This document shows positions 59,781-64,000 of a stretch of DNA of 64,000 nt, one piece after another; position 1 is the first letter of the stretch; every line of letters begins with the position of its first letter. The notes below the pieces were generated by a model that did no database searches, was not told the origin of the DNA, and worked only from the letters and a program-made list of their open reading frames with translations. The DNA lies in NCBI RefSeq assembly GCF_014193655.1, contig NZ_JACHZQ010000009.1:62001-126000 (forward strand), written 5' to 3'. This DNA comes from Rhizobium sp. BK313 (GTDB lineage: Bacteria; Pseudomonadota; Alphaproteobacteria; Rhizobiales; Rhizobiaceae). A program made the position numbers and the translations under genes.

Positions 59781-60590
59781 ATGGAGAATCAACCGGTCAA
59801 CCTTATCCTTGCCGCGCGCGCCGCCTTCAGCCAAGCAGCGGCGCTTGTTGTACAATACAGCTTCTCCATCCTCGGCGCCGTCATTCTTCTCATTGCCGGC
59901 TGGATTCTATCGGGAGTGTTCAGCCGGTGGGCTTATAAAGGCCTATCGAAAATACATGGGATCGATGAGACGCTTGCCCGTTTTTTCGAAAACGTCCTGC
60001 ATTACAGTATTCTCATCTTTGTCTTTGTCGCTGTGCTGGCACAGTTCGGTATTCAGACGGCGTCGATCGTTGCTGCTCTCGGCGCTGCCGGCTTGGCAAT
60101 CGGCTTGGCTTTGCAAGGCACGCTTCAAAACATCGCAGCCGGTATCATGCTTCTGGTGCTCAGACCGCTGCGTGTGGGTGAGTATATCCAGACCGCCAAC
60201 GTCGAAGGGATCATTGTCGAGATAGGTTTGTTCGCAACCGAAATGAAAACAGCGGACGGCCTCTACCTGATGGCTCCCAATTCCACGCTCTGGAATACAC
60301 CGATCACAAATCACAGCCGCGAAGTAAGCCGGCGTCAGCAACTGTCGGTCGCCGTCGGCAATGATGTCGACATCGACGCTGTGACGCAGACGCTCCTCGA
60401 GCTTGTAAAGTCGGACGAACGTGTGCGAAAGGATCCGCCGCCCCACGTCTATTCGGACGATCTTACCGCCGACAAGACGGTATTAGTGATCGAATATTGG
60501 GCAAAAACGAGGGATTGGTCGGAGACGCGCCACGCCACGATCGAGCGGCTGAGACGAGGCCTTGCTGCCAAAGGCATCATGCTCAAGTAA
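59781..60590 (+). CDS. Small mechanosensitive ion channel, MscS family
   Basis: A 269-aa channel. Helix 1 is at about 20-45, helix 2 at about 70-90, and the pore helix 'GAAGLAIGLALQGTLQNIAAG' (about 100-120) has the MscS Gly/Ala packing. The beta domain follows ('RPLRVGEYIQTANVEGIIVEIG', 'MAPNSTLWNTPITNHSR'), then the C-terminal alpha/beta part. It releases solutes on hypo-osmotic shock. The chosen start is ATG 59781; the nearest AAGGA is 11 bp away. It is flanked by stress-type genes, although no GGAAC promoter is seen directly before it. Confidence 0.93.
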   Translation: MENQPVNLILAARAAFSQAAALVVQYSFSILGAVILLIAGWILSGVFSRWAYKGLSKIHGIDETLARFFENVLHYSILIFVFVAVLAQFGIQTASIVAALGAAGLAIGLALQGTLQNIAAGIMLLVLRPLRVGEYIQTANVEGIIVEIGLFATEMKTADGLYLMAPNSTLWNTPITNHSREVSRRQQLSVAVGNDVDIDAVTQTLLELVKSDERVRKDPPPHVYSDDLTADKTVLVIEYWAKTRDWSETRHATIERLRRGLAAKGIMLK

Positions 60591-60671
60591 ATCGCTGAGG
60601 GCGTTTGCATGAGGTCATGACATGCCGCTGCAGGAATTTTGAATCGAAGCGCAAAAGGTAGGCGCGACCAC

Positions 60672-60695
60672 GGAACATACTCCCCTTACGTCGAT
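60672..60695 (+). promoter_or_regulatory. Possible EcfG-type promoter (imperfect)
   Basis: GGAAC (60672-60676), 15 bases, then CGAT (60692-60695), three of four matches to the CGTT -10, 24 bp upstream of the DUF2934 gene. It is weaker than the sites at 58585 and 63439 but has the right -35 and a fitting position. Confidence 0.45.
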
Positions 60696-60719
60696 TGATA
60701 AGCGAATAGGAGATGAGCC

Positions 60720-61061
60720 ATGGCAGATAACATACCAACCAGTTCGCGAACAACCGATGAGTCACAAGCGGCAAAGCCAGAAACGCGAGACCTCGAAAAG
60801 GAAATCAGAGAACGGGCATATGCCATCTGGGAAAACGAAGGCAGACAAGAAGGTCGAGATCTCGAGCATTGGGAACGTGCAAAAAGACAGATCAGCGGTG
60901 AGTTCCACTTTGAGGAAACCGAGATCGAGGGCGACGATGAGCCAAAGTACGATGCGCTGAGGGAAGCAGTCGGCGAACATACCGGTTCATTTCCGGCAAA
61001 AAGCGATCTTGAATACGCGGGAGCAACCGTTGAGCGACGACACCGCCGCAATCATCTTTAG
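60720..61061 (+). CDS. DUF2934 domain protein
   Basis: A 113-aa hydrophilic protein. Residues 23-55 are the DUF2934 signature ('EKEIRERAYAIWENEGRQEG' then 'RDLEHWERAKRQI'). The C-terminal half is acidic and probably flexible. Function is unknown; such genes in rhizobia often lie in stress-responsive neighbourhoods. AGGAG precedes ATG 60720. Its stop overlaps the stop of the convergent cyclase gene (TTAG at 61058-61061), a tail-to-tail overlap of four bases. Confidence 0.85.
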   Translation: MADNIPTSSRTTDESQAAKPETRDLEKEIRERAYAIWENEGRQEGRDLEHWERAKRQISGEFHFEETEIEGDDEPKYDALREAVGEHTGSFPAKSDLEYAGATVERRHRRNHL

Positions 61062-62866
61062 CTCGATCGCAGCTTCATAGCTCGTTCATCGGATGCGGCA
61101 GCGGCGGAAACTAATCTGTTTCGTCCATGAGCTTTTGCCTCGAGCAAGGCCGCATCGGCTCGCTGTAAGAGTGTGGCTACCGACCCGGCGATTGGTGATG
61201 ATGCGATTCCTATCGAAATGGAAACCGCGCCGAGGACACGCCCGCGATAGGCCAAGGGCGTTGCGAAGACAATCGACCGGAGCTGTTCGCCCAACTGAAG
61301 GCCCTCTTCTTCATTGGCTCCAGGCAAAAGCACTGTGAACTCCTCGCCCCCGAAGCGATAGGCTATTCCAGCATTGCCCACTGTGTCGAGCATGATCTGG
61401 GCCACGTATCGCATGACTTCATCGCCTGCGTCGTGCCCATGTTCGTCGTTGAAGCGCTTGAAGTGATCGATGTCGATCATCATGCAGACAAGGGGCTTGT
61501 TCGCTTCTTCTCTGGAATAGAGGTTTAAGGCCTCATCGAGTGAGCGCCGGTTGAAAAGGCCGGTCAACGCGTCGCGGACCGCAAGATTCGTAAGCTTGTC
61601 GCGAAGCTGCAGATTGGCGATCGCAAGGCCGACATTCTCGGCGATGAGCTCGAGGTAGAGACGCGATGTCTCGGAGGCTGCCTCTGATTGATCGCGTTCT
61701 TCGAGATAAAGCAGACCAATCGCATCGCCTTGAGCGGTCAGCGGCACGCACAAGCCCGCGACTTCCTTCACATCGAGATGCTGGCAGGCAATATCGTGAT
61801 GGGTCGCATCACTGACGTGCGGTCGTCCGCGGCGAAGGCCCCAGCAGGCGCTTGCAGGAAAGAATAGCTCAGAACGACGCGGATCGAGCCAGCTACTGAA
61901 CCGCGTCAGCATCGTCCGGCTCTCGTTCATAACATAGAGGTGGCCGGAAAAATGCGGAAAGATCTGCGGCACAAACAGTGCAACAACCGCAGCCAATTCA
62001 TGTTGGGCCTGGCAGGCTTGCAGCCTGTGCATCATCTGCAGGATCAAATCTTTCGTCTGCTGATCTCGCCGTCGCTCAGCATCGAGCCGCTCACGTTCGA
62101 TCCCGTTTTCCCGGAAAATGTGGATCGCTTCATTCATCTCGCCGATTTCGTCGCGCCGGCGATCGAGTGGGACCTCGACTTCATAATCCTGCTTTGCAAG
62201 CCTGTTTACGATCCCGGTCATGCGCATAAGCGGTACGGCGACGCGGCGCTTCAGCACAAAATAGAGGACGCCCAGGAAAACCGCGGCGGTGAGAGCCAGC
62301 AGCGTCTTTGCGGTGGAACTCCAAAAATCGCTGCTCGACTGCGCGTCGTTCATCGCAGTTTCCATACGCGCCGCAGTCGATTCCCGAAAGCGTGCAACCG
62401 CGTCGAGGAGAGCCGTCTGAAGGCGCTCATGATCGGGCCCGAATAAGGTTTGCCGGGCACCCTGTTGATCTCCGCTGCGATAGGCCGCCACAGCCGCCTC
62501 TTCGACTTTGTCCAAAGCTTCGGCATCGGCTTGGATTTCGTCGAGCGTTGCCAATTCGGAGGCAGACGCGCCAAGCGCGCGGACCTTCCCGATCGCGGTT
62601 TCGCGCCGGCGTTCTTCTCCTTCCTTACCCTGGAAAGTTTGAAGATGCCGGTCTTCCCCCCTCATTACATAGAGACGCGCTTCGTCCGTCGTTTCTTCCG
62701 CCCCAAGGGCAAGTTCCTCCCCCAGATCATCAAGAGCCAGATGCTCCTGAACCGTTATCCTCTCCTGAGTGGCGCTATATGCCGAAAGGATGAAGGCGGC
62801 ACCCGACAAAACGGTCAGAAGCACCGTGATGCCATACGCCCAGTTTGTAATTGTGCTTATTCGCAT
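61058..62866 (-). CDS. Membrane HAMP-GAF-GGDEF diguanylate cyclase
   Basis: A 602-aa sensor enzyme. Helix 1 is at about 10-30, a periplasmic four-helix sensor of CHASE3-like type at 31-182, helix 2 at 183-205, HAMP at about 206-260, a GAF domain at about 280-420 and GGDEF at 425-590 with 'RDALTGLFNRR', 'IDIDHFKRFNDEHGHDAGDE' and GGEEF at 506-510. No RxxD lies five residues before the active site, so product inhibition is not expected, unlike the cyclase at 20147. It should make cyclic di-GMP in response to an envelope or cytosolic signal. Confidence 0.92.
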   Translation of the reverse strand: MRISTITNWAYGITVLLTVLSGAAFILSAYSATQERITVQEHLALDDLGEELALGAEETTDEARLYVMRGEDRHLQTFQGKEGEERRRETAIGKVRALGASASELATLDEIQADAEALDKVEEAAVAAYRSGDQQGARQTLFGPDHERLQTALLDAVARFRESTAARMETAMNDAQSSSDFWSSTAKTLLALTAAVFLGVLYFVLKRRVAVPLMRMTGIVNRLAKQDYEVEVPLDRRRDEIGEMNEAIHIFRENGIERERLDAERRRDQQTKDLILQMMHRLQACQAQHELAAVVALFVPQIFPHFSGHLYVMNESRTMLTRFSSWLDPRRSELFFPASACWGLRRGRPHVSDATHHDIACQHLDVKEVAGLCVPLTAQGDAIGLLYLEERDQSEAASETSRLYLELIAENVGLAIANLQLRDKLTNLAVRDALTGLFNRRSLDEALNLYSREEANKPLVCMMIDIDHFKRFNDEHGHDAGDEVMRYVAQIMLDTVGNAGIAYRFGGEEFTVLLPGANEEEGLQLGEQLRSIVFATPLAYRGRVLGAVSISIGIASSPIAGSVATLLQRADAALLEAKAHGRNRLVSAAAASDERAMKLRSS

Positions 62867-62914
62867 ATTCGGAAAATAGGCTTTCCTGATTTAGAGACAA
62901 TTAACGGTTAGGAG

Positions 62915-62955
62915 CGGCTGAGGCCAGTCTCTCCATCAGCGCGTGGCCTCAGCCG
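62915..62955 (-). terminator. 12-bp inverted repeat between the 92-aa gene and the cyclase gene
   Basis: CGGCTGAGGCCA (62915-62926) and TGGCCTCAGCCG (62944-62955) are perfect complements with a 17-bp spacer. The repeat lies 100 bp after the 92-aa gene stop and 49 bp before the cyclase start, both minus strand. It probably ends the small-gene transcript. Confidence 0.5.
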
Positions 62956-63055
62956 AAAGCCTCGTTTCGCAGCAAGCCGGAATCGCAAACAGCGTCGGCC
63001 CGACGGCTAGAGCTGCCGGATTCTTCTCGGCCATGTCCACACACAATGCCATTCT

Positions 63056-63334
63056 TCAGGATGATTTGCCGACGGCCTCCGCATATTCGGCAAATGTCCT
63101 GGTTTTCCCTTGACCCGAGTCCTCATTGGCGAGGAGCAGCAGGCGGATGGGGAAGAGCATCGCCTTTTGGTTGGCTTCTGAAAGGCCGCGGGCTTCGCAG
63201 TTGACGCCGTGCTGTGCACGTTCCAAAGCCTGCTGCATCTCGCCACGAGAAACGATGCCGCTGTCGACAAGAAGGGCATTGATTGAAGCGATCGCGGTGA
63301 CGAGACCTTCGAGTTGGAGGTTGGCGGTGTTCAA
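63056..63334 (-). CDS. Hypothetical 92-aa protein (TTG start, coupled)
   Basis: A soluble, mostly helical 92-aa protein; 'ANLQLEGLVTAIASINALLVDSGIVSRGEMQQALERAQHG' looks like a helical bundle or docking domain. The start is TTG 63334, supported by AAGGAG 7 bp upstream and by overlap with the stop of the preceding 26-codon gene. No ATG lies at a sensible place. The pair is behind an EcfG-type promoter, so it is stress-linked. I do not recognise the family. Confidence 0.7.
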   Translation of the reverse strand: MNTANLQLEGLVTAIASINALLVDSGIVSRGEMQQALERAQHGVNCEARGLSEANQKAMLFPIRLLLLANEDSGQGKTRTFAEYAEAVGKSS

Positions 63335-63411
63335 AGTTCGACTCCTTCGCCGATGATTTCCACTGTAGCGGCCGCGCCATTTGACGCGATAGCTGTGTTG
63401 GTGAATTGCAT
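63331..63411 (-). CDS. 26-aa leader-like ORF coupled to the 92-aa gene
   Basis: ATG 63411 has GGAGG 5 bp upstream and opens a 26-codon frame (begins MQFTNTAIASNG, ends IIGEGVEL). Its TGA stop overlaps the TTG start of the 92-aa gene, and the ribosome-binding site for that gene lies inside it. The product is mildly hydrophobic and lacks Trp, Tyr or Cys. It may be a functional micropeptide or a leader whose translation is needed to open the next start. Confidence 0.6.
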   Translation of the reverse strand: MQFTNTAIASNGAAATVEIIGEGVEL

Positions 63412-63438
63412 GGTGTCCTCCGATGAAAGATGGCTATA

Positions 63439-63463
63439 AACGGCAGATTGTTCATGAAGTTCC
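63439..63463 (-). promoter_or_regulatory. EcfG-type general-stress promoter (minus strand)
   Basis: On the minus strand GGAAC (63463-63459), 16 bases, then CGTT (63442-63439): an exact EcfG consensus match with the same spacing as at 58585. It lies 27 bp upstream of the 26-aa gene. Two exact matches within 5 kb, both at promoter distance, make chance unlikely. Confidence 0.7.
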
Positions 63464-63568
63464 CGGCGCCTGCCGTGGCGGCCGTTCGCCGGTTATCAAT
63501 GGTGTTGCCACGATGATGACCGATTTGCGTGGTGTTCCCTTCTCTTCGGGCAATGGGACCACTTACGT

Positions 63569-64000
63569 ATGGAATGGATCAATCGCTACATCGATCAGCC
63601 GCTGCTTGATGGCGCGGCCAATTGGCTTCGAACTTGGCATCTTTATTCCGGACAGCCCCCGGAGCGCCTCGAGCCGACCTGGCATCTCGCTGTGCTCTCG
63701 GTTCTTTTAATTGCCGCTCAATATTTTCTCCACGGCTCCGGGTTGCTGCTCAGCGCTTCGGCTCTCATCATGCTCGCGCTTCCTTCCGTATGGAAACTCC
63801 TTTTCTCAATGAGAAAGACAGATACATATGGCCGACGAGAATATACCGTACTCCGGACATATGCATTCACAAGACGGGAGACAGAATGGTCAGTAAGAAT
63901 GACCGTCTTGTTCGTGTCCGCCGGTCTTCCGTTCTTCGCCGGATCCGATGACTCGACGGGCGCGTATTACTTGTTCGGAGCAAGCATCTGGTTCGTACTG
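63569..64000 (+). CDS. Membrane protein gene, runs off the window end
   Basis: An open frame from ATG 63569 to the last base (144 codons, no stop). The product has a polar, Trp-rich start ('MEWINRYIDQPLLDGAANWL'), hydrophobic segments at about 45-70 and two more later ('VRMTVLFVSAGLPFFAG', 'YYLFGASIWFVL'), and a basic loop between them. No strong ribosome-binding site is visible, so the start may differ. I do not recognise a family. It is divergent from the 26/92-aa pair. Confidence 0.6.
   Translation, partial: MEWINRYIDQPLLDGAANWLRTWHLYSGQPPERLEPTWHLAVLSVLLIAAQYFLHGSGLLLSASALIMLALPSVWKLLFSMRKTDTYGRREYTVLRTYAFTRRETEWSVRMTVLFVSAGLPFFAGSDDSTGAYYLFGASIWFVL

Overview
The window reads as a chromosomal or large-replicon segment of a Rhizobium/Agrobacterium-type alphaproteobacterium. 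The reasons are the bcsN-bcsA-bcsB-bcsZ cellulose cluster typical of Rhizobiaceae, many ABC uptake systems with LacI, LysR or SorC regulators, a DUF2934 gene, and GGAAC-N16-CGTT (EcfG-type general stress) promoters. No rRNA, tRNA, insertion sequence, phage gene or CRISPR array was seen. Gene starts were re-chosen from ribosome-binding sites. All functions are read from sequence motifs without a database search.

Layout. (1) 1-6.4 kb: end-truncated LysR gene, then a LacI-regulated sugar ABC operon (binding protein, MalF/MalG-type permeases, Gfo/Idh/MocA oxidoreductase) with a double LacI-type operator ahead of the regulator. (2) 6.5-16 kb, minus strand, the most unusual block: a Pepco-like small protein, a caspase-like protease fused through one membrane helix to a formylglycine-enzyme-like (FGE) domain, a Gly-rich exported protein, a protein of possible nitroreductase fold, a catalase-like/cyclooxygenase-like haem fusion and an acetolactate-synthase-like TPP enzyme. 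(3) 16.3-21.1 kb: membrane patatin-like lipase, bestrophin-like protein and a PAS-GGDEF diguanylate cyclase. (4) 21.4-30.5 kb: the cellulose operon. (5) 30.5-32.6 kb: flotillin-like protein. (6) 33-40.8 kb: sulfate-ester scavenging, with a tightly coupled sulfatase-FGE-permease-ATPase-binding protein operon, a divergent LacI regulator and a second sulfatase. (7) 41-43.4 kb: VOC protein, 1-Cys peroxiredoxin, small hydrolase and two very small genes. (8) 43.6-48.5 kb: sulfonate-type ABC operon with an NtaA/SnaA-type flavin monooxygenase. (9) 48.7-57.8 kb: RbsABC-type transporter, threitol-dehydrogenase-like SDR, DhaK-DhaL, and a second DhaL next to a SorC regulator fused to DhaK. (10) 58-64 kb: a stress-linked stretch of small and membrane proteins (MscS channel, DUF2934, HAMP-GAF-GGDEF cyclase, a 26-codon ORF coupled to a 92-aa protein) with three EcfG-type promoter candidates, ending in an open membrane-protein gene.

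How parts may work together. The two GGDEF enzymes could make cyclic di-GMP for BcsA. The stand-alone FGE should activate both Cys-type sulfatases. The patatin lipase, the dioxygenase/catalase fusion and its coupled partner could form an oxylipin route. The caspase, Pepco-like and Gly-rich genes look like an uncharacterised bacterial caspase module. The second and third of these are inference.
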